Positions 47,904-57,421 of a DNA stretch of 64,000 nt are shown piece after piece. Each line of letters begins with the position of its first letter. The stretch's first letter is position 1. Source of the DNA: Acanthococcus lagerstroemiae. Its lineage: Eukaryota; Arthropoda; Insecta; Hemiptera; Eriococcidae. The stretch covers positions 1,426,001 through 1,490,000 of the forward strand of contig JAJSSI010000011.1 in NCBI GenBank assembly GCA_031841125.1. The letters run 5' to 3'. The notes below the pieces were generated by a model. The model saw only the letters and a program-made list of their open reading frames with translations. It had not been told where the DNA came from and did not search any database. The position numbers and the translations under genes were made by a program.

Positions 47904-48364
47904 AAGTATCAGCGGTTGTGTTTCCACAGCTATGGGAGCAGCGGTTGCCTGCCAAAAGCCTCTGGTATTGATCACAGGGGATCTTAGCTTTTTTTACGAT
48001 AACAACGCGCTCTGGAATTCTTATACTCCTGAGGATTTTCGCATCATTCTCGTTAATAACGGAGGCGGTGATATATTTCGCTTTATTCCAGGACCTGATC
48101 AATCAGCCGCTCTGGAGGATTATTTTGTAAAAACTCACAGTTTAAACGCAAAAGAGCTCTGTGAAATGCATCACTGGAGCTATTTTTATGCCGATACAGA
48201 AATCACTTTAAGAAATGCACTAAAAAAATTCTTTAAGCCTACCGAAAACAAGCTTCGAGCAAATTTATTGGAAATAAACACAAGCAAATATAATAATGCC
48301 CATCAACTCAGGAATTATTTTTCAGCCTTTACAACCATAGCAGACGTTCCTTAAAAGTATCAGC
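47463..48364 (+). repeat. Perfect tandem duplication of 451 bp including the menD 3' end
   Basis: The unit 47463-47913 is repeated at 47914-48364. Both start GGTTGTGTTTCCACAGC and end AAAAGTATCAGC; protein translations of both copies are identical throughout and stop at 47903 and 48354. No divergence was seen, so the event is recent or an assembly effect. Confidence 0.92.
47914..48354 (+). pseudogene. Duplicated 3' fragment of menD
   Basis: The second copy of the duplication contains the last 146 or so codons of menD, with the ThDP-binding half but without the N-terminal and middle domains. An in-frame ATG at 47932 (MGAAVACQKPLVLITGDLSF) could start a 140-residue product, but such a fragment should not fold into an active enzyme. 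It is best regarded as a non-functional partial copy. Confidence 0.88.
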
Positions 48365-48441
48365 ATAATAGTGGTGAAGGCTTCTAGGAGGGCTTTAAAC
48401 TTATATCTCAAGCATGGGGAAGATATTTCCCATAATTTATA

Positions 48442-51400
48442 TTATGTTAAATAGGATTCTTCTTCAAGAGCCCATTCACCTTTTTGAATAAGAGCTTCAG
48501 CTTGTTTAAATTTCATATCACGAACTTCACCGGTAGCTATATGGCGTATGTGTATGCGATCGTTACGGCCCGTTTTTTTTCCTGCCTGACGAGGCATAAT
48601 AGATTCCAAATCTAAATCATGATCTAAATCATGATAATTTCTTTCAAGCCTAAGTTTAGAAGTCTTTTTAAGATGATCGGAATCTTTTTCAATAGAGACG
48701 TTCTTCTGAACTTCCGATGGTAAATTCGCTTTGAAAAGAAAAGAAACCGTTTCTCTGTTAATCTCGCTCATCGTTTTATAAAAAAGATTGAAGGCCTCTC
48801 CTTTGTAGATGAGTAAAGGTTCTTTTTGCTCGTAAACAGCATTCTGCACTGAGCTACGTAATTCATCCATTTCTCTAAGGTGTTCTTTCCATTTTTCATC
48901 TATAATGGAAAGAATAACAGAGCGTTCAAATTCATATATTAAGCTTTTCCCGGGGCTTTTAAAATCCGCTATTACAAGCATACTTTTTGTACCATCTGTG
49001 AAAGGAATTTGTATACGTTTAAAGCGATCTCTTTGGTTCTGGTAAATATTTGTAATTATCGAAAAAACCCTTTTCTCAAGCTGTTCTTTTTTAAATTTAT
49101 ACATTTCGACCACGCTCTTGTAAAGACTATCTGTGAGTTGTTGCTCTTTGAGCGAACTAAAATTTCCGGGACTTACAGAAGGTTCCAGGGCGAAATACCG
49201 AATCCATTCATATTGAAAATTTTTAAAGTCATTCGTTTCTTTATTCTCAGAAATGAGACTTTGCACAGTATTATACAGCATAGTAGCGACGTCTATCGAG
49301 AGACGCTCTCCTAATAAAGCATTTCTTCGTTTTTTGTAAATAACCTCGCGCTGCTTATTGATTACATCATCGTACTCAAGCAAACGTTTTCGGATACCGA
49401 AATTATTCTCTTCGACTTTTTTCTGTGCGCGTTCAATAGAACGAGTAACAAGTGAATGCTGTATAACATCACCTTCTTTATGTCCGAGGCGATCCATTAC
49501 TCGAGCTAAACGATCGGATCCAAAAAGACGCATCAATCCGTCTTCAAGTGATACGAAAAACTGAGAACTTCCCGGATCCCCCTGACGTCCCGAACGTCCG
49601 CGAAGTTGCCTGTCTACCCTTCGGGAATCGTGTCGCTCAGTGCCTAATATGGCTAAACCTCCGGCGATTTTAGCCTCGGCAGAAAGTTTAATATCTGTAC
49701 CACGACCGGCCATATTAGTGGCAATGGTTACCACCCCCGCGCTCCCAGCCTCTGCAATAATATCAGCTTCTTTTTTGTGAAGTTTGGCATTTAATACATT
49801 GTGAGAAATTTTGCGAAGTTTTAAGGTCCTGCTAAGCAATTCCGAGACCTCTACAGAGGTAGTCCCTACAAGAACAGGACGCTTTTCCTCTTGAGAGAGT
49901 TTAAGTATTTTATTAACAATAGCGTTGTACTTTTCGCGTTTAGTTTTGAAAACAAGATCTTGATGATCCTTGCGGTTTACCGGCTGGTTAGTAGGTATGC
50001 TTACCACATCGAGTTTGTAAATTTGCCAGAACTCACCGGCCTCCGTTTCAGCTGTACCTGTCATGCCTGCGAGCTTGTTATACATTCTAAAGTAGTTCTG
50101 CAGGGTTATAGTAGCTAAGGTCTGACTTGCCGCTTCTATCTTAACATTTTCTTTTGCCTCGAGGGCTTGATGCAGACCATCGGAATAACGGCGCCCATCC
50201 ATCATTCGACCTGTCTGTTCATCTACGATTTTCACCTGTCCGTCGATAACCACATAGTCGATATCTTTTTCAAAAAGTGTGTAAGCTTTTAATAGCTGGT
50301 TAATTGTATGAAGACGGGCTGATTTTATAGAAAATTCTTTTAAAAGAGCCTCCTTTTTTTTATCCTCTTCTTCTTTAGGCAGGTTTCTGGACTCAAGTTC
50401 GGCAATCTCTGTAGCAATATCGCGAAGGATAAAAAAGTCCGGATCTGAAACATCTTTCGAAAGAAAATCTATTCCCTTATCAGTAAGTTCTATGGTATTA
50501 TTTTTTTCATCAATAACAAAGTAAAGATGTGCGTCCACCTTGGGCATTCCCCGGTTGTTATCCTGTATATACTGCCCCTCTGTTTTCTGTAGAAGCACGC
50601 GATTATTTTCCTCACTGAGGAATTTAATAAGAGATTTATGTTTAGGCAAGCCTCTGTATACCTGAAAAAGCTTAAAACCGCCTGTTTTCTTATCACCGGC
50701 TTTAATAAGCTCCCTAGCCTGAGTAAGGGTTTTACCCAATTCCAGACGCTGTTTCTGGACAATACGCTCAAGTTTTGGCTTAAGCACATCAAACTCCTCC
50801 TGGCGATTCCCCTGCGGAACCGGCCCGGAGATAATCAATGGCGTGCGCGCATCATCTATCAGCACAGAATCCACTTCATCCACTATGGCATAGTTGAGCT
50901 CGCGCTGTACGATCTCATCTGCTGAACGAGCCATGTTATCGCGCAAATAATCGAAACCAAACTCATTGTTGGTGCCATAAGTGATATCAGCAGCATAAGC
51001 TTGACGACGCATAGGAGTATTGGGTAAATGCTGATCTATACAATCCACGCTAAGTCCATGGAACTCCATGATGGGAGCCATCCAGGCGGCATCTCGTTTG
51101 GCAAGATAATCGTTAACGGTAACCACATGCACCCCTCTTGCAGTAAGCGCATTTAAGTAAATGGGTAAAGTGGCCACCAGAGTTTTCCCCTCCCCTGTTG
51201 CCATTTCGGCGATCTTACCATGATGCAAAACAGTTCCTCCTATGAGCTGAACATCATAATGAACCATATTCCATACGATAGGCTTTCCCGCGGCGCTCCA
51301 GTTGTTCTTCCAGATAGCCATGTCCTGTTGTAAGCTCACATATTCCTTACGGGTAGATAAGTCTCTGTCAAAAGGCGTAGCCCTAACCTCAATTCGCGAA

Positions 51401-51777
51401 TATTCATTAAAACGTCTGGCAGTTTCTTTAATCACTGCAAATGTCTCGGGCAAGATCTCAAGCAAAAACTCTTGCTGAAGCTCATAGCATTCTTTTTTAC
51501 GAGCGTCTATGGCCTCATAAAGGCTCTCTTTTTGATCGATATCTTCTTGCGCTTGCGCTTGTTTTTGCAAATAAGCAATCTCATCGGAAATCTTCCGGGT
51601 ATGTTCAAGCAAATGATCTTTAAACTCAGCAGTTTTTGATCGTAATTCATCATGAGAGAGCGCACCAATAACCGGTTCGAGTTCTTTAATTTTTTGCAAA
51701 TATTTTTCAGCTTCTCTTACGTCTCGTTCATTTTTGTTTCCCAGGAAACCCTTTAATATCTTATTTAAGAAACTCAT
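48442..51777 (-). CDS. secA: Preprotein translocase ATPase SecA
   Basis: Motor that drives proteins through the SecYEG channel. The 1111-residue protein is the long Bacteroidota form. It shows MATGEGKTLVATLPIYL, VNDYLAKRDAAWM, the helicase motif VDEVDSVLIDDARTPLIISG, ATNMAGRGTDIKLS, the GRSGRQGDPGSSQFF motif and the scaffold region around ERSVILSIIDEKWKEHLREM. The C-terminus ends KFKQAEALIQKGEWALEEE without a cysteine zinc motif, normal for this phylum. No lesions. Confidence 0.97.
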   Translation of the reverse strand: MSFLNKILKGFLGNKNERDVREAEKYLQKIKELEPVIGALSHDELRSKTAEFKDHLLEHTRKISDEIAYLQKQAQAQEDIDQKESLYEAIDARKKECYELQQEFLLEILPETFAVIKETARRFNEYSRIEVRATPFDRDLSTRKEYVSLQQDMAIWKNNWSAAGKPIVWNMVHYDVQLIGGTVLHHGKIAEMATGEGKTLVATLPIYLNALTARGVHVVTVNDYLAKRDAAWMAPIMEFHGLSVDCIDQHLPNTPMRRQAYAADITYGTNNEFGFDYLRDNMARSADEIVQRELNYAIVDEVDSVLIDDARTPLIISGPVPQGNRQEEFDVLKPKLERIVQKQRLELGKTLTQARELIKAGDKKTGGFKLFQVYRGLPKHKSLIKFLSEENNRVLLQKTEGQYIQDNNRGMPKVDAHLYFVIDEKNNTIELTDKGIDFLSKDVSDPDFFILRDIATEIAELESRNLPKEEEDKKKEALLKEFSIKSARLHTINQLLKAYTLFEKDIDYVVIDGQVKIVDEQTGRMMDGRRYSDGLHQALEAKENVKIEAASQTLATITLQNYFRMYNKLAGMTGTAETEAGEFWQIYKLDVVSIPTNQPVNRKDHQDLVFKTKREKYNAIVNKILKLSQEEKRPVLVGTTSVEVSELLSRTLKLRKISHNVLNAKLHKKEADIIAEAGSAGVVTIATNMAGRGTDIKLSAEAKIAGGLAILGTERHDSRRVDRQLRGRSGRQGDPGSSQFFVSLEDGLMRLFGSDRLARVMDRLGHKEGDVIQHSLVTRSIERAQKKVEENNFGIRKRLLEYDDVINKQREVIYKKRRNALLGERLSIDVATMLYNTVQSLISENKETNDFKNFQYEWIRYFALEPSVSPGNFSSLKEQQLTDSLYKSVVEMYKFKKEQLEKRVFSIITNIYQNQRDRFKRIQIPFTDGTKSMLVIADFKSPGKSLIYEFERSVILSIIDEKWKEHLREMDELRSSVQNAVYEQKEPLLIYKGEAFNLFYKTMSEINRETVSFLFKANLPSEVQKNVSIEKDSDHLKKTSKLRLERNYHDLDHDLDLESIMPRQAGKKTGRNDRIHIRHIATGEVRDMKFKQAEALIQKGEWALEEESYLT

Positions 51778-51844
51778 TTAATGGAATTTGATTGTCTTGC
51801 TTATAAAAAGGCGCGAGCTTTAAATTATACCCTTATATTCGAGT

Positions 51845-52063
51845 TTAGTATTCATCCTCATTGAGGAAATAATCATCTTTGGTAGGAAAATCAGGCCATA
51901 TATCTTCCATAGAACCATATTCTTCATCGTCTTCAAGTTGCTGAAGATTTTCAACTACCTCTGAGGGCGCTCCGCTACGATTGGCATAATCTATAAGCTC
52001 TTCTTTGTTAGCAGGCCAGGGAGCGTCTCCAAGGTAGGAAGCCAATTCTAATGTCCAATACAT
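51845..52063 (-). CDS. DUF2795 domain protein
   Basis: A 72-residue acidic protein, MYWTLELASYLGDAPWPANK followed by EELIDYANRSGAPSEVVENL and a C-terminus rich in D and E. It matches the small DUF2795 proteins that sit beside secA in Flavobacteriia. The domain's function is unknown. It lies 67 bp upstream of the secA start on the same strand. Confidence 0.85.
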   Translation of the reverse strand: MYWTLELASYLGDAPWPANKEELIDYANRSGAPSEVVENLQQLEDDEEYGSMEDIWPDFPTKDDYFLNEDEY

Positions 52064-52177
52064 AAACGTTATTTTAAAATAAATATTTAATTATGATGTC
52101 AATTTTTTTATCGAGATTAAAAAAAACCAATTTGCAAATATATACAGCCCTTAAGAAACTACAAATCTCAAATATTT

Positions 52178-52897
52178 TCAAAGCTTCGCTCCGAAAGGAA
52201 TTCTATAGGATAAACCCCAGCGAAAAGCCCAGTTTATACTATTTAAGGCTTCTCCGAAACCCGGTAGGATCAAAGGATCTATGCCCTCTTGCTTACTCGT
52301 GTACAAAAGTACTTTCAATCCAGCGGAGATATCTATGAAAAAAGATGTTCTAGCTAAACGCACTCTCGCTCCTAAAAGCGGCTCAAACCAATAGGCTTGT
52401 AAACTTGCTTCGGGCAAAGGCACATTATGAGCGCCCGGATAGCGCATTGAGCGTTTCTGAATTTCTTGCCGATAAGGCGCATAGGCAAAATACAAACCTG
52501 CATAGTAGGCTTGCTCGGGATCTGAGTCGTTTTCATATAAGAACCAATTAGCGCCTAGCTTATAATATGTGCCTGAGGCATGAGCCTTCCAGTCTATACG
52601 ATCAAAAGATAAAAGGGAATGACCTGCTTGAAAGGCCAGATGAAGTTTTTTATACAGGCGAAAATGGCCAAAAAACTCATAAATTCTGTTTTTATTATGG
52701 ATAATTCCACGTAAGGGCTGAAACAGATCACCGCCTATAAAAAGCGCTCTTTGATAAGCAACAGGCTTACAAGTGAGTTGCTTTTCTTCAGAAGTATCTG
52801 ACGATTCTTCAAATTTTTCCGGATGTTGCTGCGCTTGGGCGAGGAAAAAAATTCCTGTAAAAAAACTAAAACTGTATAGCCAGATGCTCTTTTCCAT
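52178..52897 (-). CDS. DUF6048 family protein, probable outer-membrane beta-barrel
   Basis: I chose the ATG at 52897 (MEKSIWLYSFSFFTGIFFLA), which gives a clean signal peptide cleaved after AQAQ and a mature protein with alternating aromatic strands such as GTYYKLGANWFLY, YYAGLYFAYAPYRQE, YWFEPLLGARVRLARTSFFI and a terminal WAFRWGLSYRIPFG, typical of an outer-membrane barrel. 239 residues. The frame is open upstream to 52960 inside the previous gene. It overlaps the end of the DUF6452 gene, the usual flavobacterial pair. Function unknown. Confidence 0.82.
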   Translation of the reverse strand: MEKSIWLYSFSFFTGIFFLAQAQQHPEKFEESSDTSEEKQLTCKPVAYQRALFIGGDLFQPLRGIIHNKNRIYEFFGHFRLYKKLHLAFQAGHSLLSFDRIDWKAHASGTYYKLGANWFLYENDSDPEQAYYAGLYFAYAPYRQEIQKRSMRYPGAHNVPLPEASLQAYWFEPLLGARVRLARTSFFIDISAGLKVLLYTSKQEGIDPLILPGFGEALNSINWAFRWGLSYRIPFGAKL

Positions 52898-53345
52898 CGA
52901 TGATTTGTTTTTGAAGCACATGAATGTCCTTGATCCAATTACTTCCGGTAAGCAGATCATAACTTACCTCCTTATAAACTAATCTATAGCCACAAGCAAT
53001 CGATACATAATACTCTTCAGGACGCCCTTTGACAGTGATCTTTGCTTTTTTAGCATCGTTCTTGCTGGGTTTAAAATAAAAATCAACAGAACCGTTATTA
53101 AAATTCAATGGTAACTTCACCTTCTCTGTTTTTGAAGAACTTTCATATAAAACTTTCCCGGATTGATCCTCTACATACAAGGAGTCTATTGAGGTTCTTT
53201 CTTTTGTAGGGCCTTCAAAAACCACTACCAGAGAAAGTTCCTTCATGAGTTTGGGCTGATCGCACACATCTGTGTCTTCACAAGATAGCAGTATACTACA
53301 TAAGGTAATACAGAGAAGGCTAGTAGTTTGAAAGAAACGTTTCAT
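52866..53345 (-). CDS. DUF6452 family lipoprotein
   Basis: A 159-residue predicted lipoprotein: MKRFFQTTSLLCITLCSILL then SCEDTDVCDQ with the lipobox cysteine. The body shows PLNFNNGSVDFYFKP and YVSIACGYRLVYKEVSYDLL, features of the DUF6452 family. Its 3' end overlaps the start of the DUF6048 gene by 32 bp. In Flavobacteriia both follow rlmD, as here. Function unknown; probably periplasmic face of the envelope. Confidence 0.83.
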   Translation of the reverse strand: MKRFFQTTSLLCITLCSILLSCEDTDVCDQPKLMKELSLVVVFEGPTKERTSIDSLYVEDQSGKVLYESSSKTEKVKLPLNFNNGSVDFYFKPSKNDAKKAKITVKGRPEEYYVSIACGYRLVYKEVSYDLLTGSNWIKDIHVLQKQIIDGKEHLAIQF

Positions 53346-53351
53346 GATTAT

Positions 53352-54112
53352 TTATTTTTTTCCTAATAAAACCACATTTTCTATATGATGTGTCTGTGGA
53401 AACTTATCTACAAGCTGGATTTTTAAAATTTTATAGGTTTCTCTCATTAAGGCCAAATATCTTGCCTGGGTAGCTGAGTTACAACTGATGTATATCACAC
53501 GCTCCGGGGCGATATGTAAAATCTGCTCGACGACATTTTTATGCATGCCCTCACGGGGCAGATCTGTAATGATCAAATCAGGCTTCCCATATTGGGAATA
53601 TAAAATCGGCGTTAAGAGTTTCTTTAATATCTCCATAAAAAATGACAATTTTCAACAGCATTGAGCGCTGCGTTTTCATTGGCTCGATCGATAAGCTTCA
53701 GGTATCGCCTCGATACCGATGACATCCCGGGCGTCCCGGGCAATGGGCCTACTCCGGTATAAAGATCGTAAACGATCTCATCATCCGATAGAGTTCGCAA
53801 ACTCCCTTACTATTTCGTAGAGTTTTAGAGCTTATTTTGAATGAGTTTGAAAGAAAGATTTAGCGTCGATTTTAAAACATACATGTCTGAGAACTTCGTA
53901 TATGAAAGGACGGCAATAAAAATAATGTGCCTTAAGATCATAAATAGCATCATTGGGTTTATCATTAATGACATACAATAAAGACTTGATATGCTGAAAA
54001 TCAGTTGTAAAAAACAAAGCAATGCCTCGCGTTTTTCTTTATCTTCATAAAAAAACTGCAGGAGCACCATCAACTCGCCCTCAGAGGTGCTGCGAATTTT
54101 TTTAATTGTTGA
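53352..54112 (-). pseudogene. rlmD: rlmD (23S rRNA m5U1939 methyltransferase), C-terminal remnant
   Basis: RlmD methylates U1939 of 23S rRNA. Only the catalytic C-terminal part is left, in changing frames: IRSTSEGELMVLLQFFYEDK (54055-54112), DFQHIKSLLYVINDKPNDAI, LYEIVREFANSIG, a stop, DEIVYDLYTGVG, PIARDARDVIGIEAIPEA, ANENAALNAVENCHF, then PDLIITDLPREGMHKNVVEQ and VIYISCNSATQARYLALM with the catalytic cysteine, HHIENVVLLGKK. The N-terminal half with the TRAM/Fe-S region is absent; upstream sequence belongs to a coiled-coil gene. Confidence 0.83.
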
Positions 54113-54694
54113 TTCTCTTGATTTGATCGATGATTATCAGCAACAAGTAAGGAGTTCTCCTTTTGAGATTCTTCTATTATTTTACGCGAGTTATTTAGCT
54201 TCTTTTGAAGCTGGATATTTCTCTCATTTAAATTTAGTTTTTCATCAACAAGTTTTGCTATTTCTTTAGTATGGAGTTGACTTTGCTCATTTAAATGCTC
54301 TGTTTGCTTTTTACTTTCAGTCAACTAACTGTTTTTTTTTTGAGAAATTCTGTTTGCTGATACTTTAGTTCATTTTCTGAAACTAGCCCATTATCACCCT
54401 CAAGAAGCAAAGCAAGATCTTCCTTTAATTCTTCACTTTCCTGATTTGAATTTTTCAATTCTTTTTTAAGATTATCGATTTCTTGAGCTTGATTTAAAGC
54501 AAGATCATTAGTTCTTTGTTTATTCTTTAACACCTTCCTCACGAAATCGAGCTTTATCCTCAATTGTTTTTAATAATTTTCTTTAATTGTTCATTAACTG
54601 AATCTACATCATTAGGGTGATTAATTCTGCATTTAACTATCTCTGCATTAAAGATCTGAATTTTCTCTTCGCGCTTTATCAATTTCTGATTCAT
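54105..54694 (-). pseudogene. Coiled-coil protein, broken and truncated at the rlmD junction
   Basis: From the ATG at 54694, MNQKLIKREEKIQIFNAEIV runs 44 codons to a stop, then another frame opens: EDKARFREEG, QAQEIDNLKKELKNSNQESE, EELKEDLALLLEGDNGL, a further break near 54321, then TESKKQTEHLNEQSQLHTKE, KLNLNERNIQLQKKLNNSRK and NHRSNQENQQLKKF. The heptad pattern indicates a long coiled coil. No family recognised. It runs directly into rlmD coding sequence at about 54105. Confidence 0.6.
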
Positions 54695-55073
54695 AAATTC
54701 CTGTAGTACTTTCTTCTCCCATGGTCTAAAAATTTCATATTATGACACTCATTGTCTTCATTTACTTTTCTCTTTTTTAAAGAATTAAATAAAGAATTGC
54801 TTTAAGTTCATTTTTATAAACAAAAAAATGCGGAAGTCTCATCATAATTAATAGATATATCGATGAATCCTTGGTACAAGGAAATTTAAGAAACAAATGA
54901 GTTTTTATTAATTCCTGTAAAGCTCAGAAAATCTTAAATTCTATTTTTAATATTTAACCGATCAATTTATGTTCAATAATTATCTGAAATGAATTATCTC
55001 TTTAATTTTACTATATGGATAACAAAAATTCCGTTACAGAAAATCGATCGAAGAGCCTATAAGATAAAATTTG
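54695..55073. other. Gene-free stretch before tRNA-Leu
   Basis: About 380 AT-rich bases with stops in all frames and no recognisable element. The possible tRNA-Leu terminator region falls within its last part. Confidence 0.5.
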
Positions 55074-55157
55074 TGCCCACGACTGGATTCGAACCAGCAC
55101 ATCCTTTCGAACACCACCCCCTCAAGATGGCGTGTCTACCAATTTCACCACGTGGAC
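55074..55157 (-). tRNA. tRNA-Leu (anticodon GAG)
   Basis: The minus strand forms an 84-nt class II tRNA: acceptor GTCCACG/CGTGGGC, D-arm region GGTGAAATTGGTAGACAC, anticodon loop CTTGAGG with GAG, a variable arm, and T-arm GCTGGTTCGAATCCAGT. It reads CUU and CUC leucine codons. Confidence 0.9.
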
Positions 55158-55229
55158 TGCAAATCTTCTTCAAAGCTATTTTATTTTAATAAGAATATCA
55201 ATAATAATCAAGAAACGGAAAAGGGGGAT

Positions 55230-55465
55230 TAAATCTGAAAATTCAATTGACAGATTGCTTGTTTGTTGAGGTATTTGTAAAATCTCTCGCAGAGATGATA
55301 AGTATGGGAAATATAACTAATAAAGTGCCAAGCACTCCCCAACGGGTAATAAGGTTCATTGCAAATAGAAAATTCCTAAAATCACTTCAAAAACACGTTC
55401 TAATGATAAAAAGAGCCCCCCTTATTACTTTCCACCCCTGTCATGCCTTTATTCCAATCGCATAA
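55230..55465 (-). pseudogene. Possible EamA-type transporter C-terminal scrap
   Basis: The minus strand reads GLFLSLERVFEVILGIFYLQ, a stop, then hydrophobic pieces in changing frames such as WGVLGTLLVIFPILIISARD. The arrangement resembles the last two helices of a drug/metabolite (EamA) transporter, which have an 'LERVFEV.....FLQE' pattern. The match is short and I hold it loosely. Confidence 0.3.
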
Positions 55466-55485
55466 TTTTTATCATGTCACTAGAT

Positions 55486-56478
55486 TTAACCTATTTGAAG
55501 ATACTCCTTTAAACCAGACAAACCCTCTAAAGTTAAGCTTTCTTTTTCATGATGAATTTCTATTTTTTCTCCTTTGCCCATTTGTATTTGAATAGCCGCA
55601 TCAAGTCGAATTTTTATAGTATTTCTGGTTAAAAAATGCTTTACCCAATAAGCAAACTCTCCCCTACCCTTAAATGAAACCTCTTTAAAGAGGCTATTTT
55701 TTGAAACATATCTGCCCAGGGAAGAATTAAAAAAAAAGATTTTCTCATTTGAATTTTTTTTTAAGTAGTTCAGTTTGATATGCCAGATTCTCAGATTCAT
55801 CTGCAAAAAGTTTGTTTTGATGGAGCCGCCAGATATAATCCGAGTATTGCAGACCCAATTCCACTTCATGGGTAAAGATCAAGATACATTTTTTGCTAAT
55901 ATGCGCTAAGTGGCTTACAAATTCAAGTATTTTAAATTTGTTAGATACATCTAAATGAATTGTCGGATCATCTAGTATAAGGATTGAATTGTCTTGGGCG
56001 AGCGCGTATGAGCAATCATAGCGCATTTATATTTTCCATTTCTGAGCTCATAAATTTTTCGCTTTTTTATATCAGAGGTCTCCATAAGCTCTAAAGACTG
56101 TTCGATAATGTATCGATCTTGTATATCAAGTTCAATGAGCATACCTTGATAAGCAATGCAACCTAAACTTACCAACTTGTATACTGTCAAAAGGCAGGCT
56201 ATGTATGTTTTTCCGGCCAGAGAGCGCTCATGTATCGAGATTTTTTTTGAAGGAGACATAAAGGAGCGGTTTTCTCCTTGCAGAAAAAATTTTCCTGACA
56301 AAACAGGCTGCAAACCAAGTAAACTTTTCATCAAAGTGGACTTTTCGGAGCCATTTCTGCCTAAAATACTTATCAAAGATCCAGTATTTTCCGAAACATT
56401 AATGCCTGAAACCAAAGAATTTTTCTTAAAACTGGAAAAATAGACTACAGAAAGATCATTCGTATATAGTAGATCTAT
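55486..56478 (-). pseudogene. Iron-chelate ABC transporter ATP-binding protein (FepC/HmuV type), broken
   Basis: ATPase subunit of a siderophore/haem importer. Frames give SGINVSENTGSLISILGRNG, SEKSTLMKSLLGLQPVLSGK (Walker A GRNGSEKST, where GRNGSGKST is expected), then LELMETSDIKKRKIYELRNG in place of the signature LSGG region. After a shift come ALAQDNSILILDDPTIHLDV (Walker B, with threonine-to-hydrophobic changes after DDP) and LIFTHEVELGLQYSDYIWRL. Another shift precedes the C-terminal piece ending at 55486. No ATG at the start. Clearly non-functional. Confidence 0.78.
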
Positions 56479-56559
56479 TTAATTTAGGTATTTGGCTTTT
56501 TTAAAGAAAGTATAAATAATTAAATGACGCTGTCCAGAACGGCATAATTGAATTTATGG

Positions 56560-57331
56560 AAAGTAATCAATCGAAAAAAAAAACTTACAACAAAAGATAT
56601 AATAACATGGAAATCATTCCCAGTAACATAGAATAAAGCCATGGCCGATAATAATTTGAGGTTTTAAAAAGCATTCTTGCCAGGCAAGGGATGATCATCC
56701 CTGCAAAAAAACAGGTCCGGTAAAAACGATCGAAACAGCATTTAAAAGACTAACTATAATTACAATTATCATCCGCAACTGTGCCATATCAATACCTAGG
56801 GTTTCTGCATGATTTTCTCCAAGCAAAAGAGCGTTCATAGGTTTTGACAGAAATAAAACGACCAAAAGTCCTAAAAATACAAAAAGAGCAAAAATTGATA
56901 ATTATTTGCCCAAAATTTAGCCCCGAAAAAGAGCTCATATAGTACATCCCATATAAACTGTTATGCTCAGAGGGAGAAAAAGTTCTCTAAGGAACTTATA
57001 ATTGCGCCTGCCAGGGCTGAAAAAGCGCTTATTCCCGTTACGGAAGGTCCTGCCAGGGATTCTTAAAGAGCGTCTGTAAAAGAGATCCCCGCCGTTGGCA
57101 ACGCTAAACCTTTAAGAAGCGCTGTGCAAAACAATTATATAAAGTAATATTACCTGAACTTAATGCTCCCTTGGTTGAAATAATATCCCAAAATTGTATA
57201 GTAGAGATTTGTACTGGATATAGCAATATATTTCCACAGATTAACAGTAACAAAAAGAAAAATAGTGCAAAGACTTCACATCTGTAGGACATGTAACTTA
57301 TTATTAAGTATACTTTTTCATTTGTACCCAA
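56560..57331 (-). pseudogene. Iron-chelate ABC transporter permease (FecCD family), broken
   Basis: Partner permease of the preceding ATPase remnant. From the ATG at 57331 there is a hydrophobic start (FALFFFLLLLICGNILLY). After breaks come LPTAGISFTDAL, ESLAGPSVTGISAFSALAGA, KPMNALLLGENHAETLGIDM, AQLRMIIVIIVSLLNAVSIV and RMLFKTSNYY. The 'NALLLGE..A.TLG' and 'FTGPV' features mark the FecCD family. Stops and frameshifts occur in nearly every helix-sized segment. Confidence 0.75.
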
Positions 57332-57421
57332 TATAGGAAAATTTACAGATATTTTTAATAAATTTGTGAGGCAGGGAGCTCATATTTTTGTCGTATTTTT
57401 ACCCCTCATTTCAATAATCTG

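Noticed and set aside
47932..48354. Possible second thiamine-diphosphate enzyme after menD
   Set aside because: It is an exact copy of the menD 3' end created by the 451-bp duplication.
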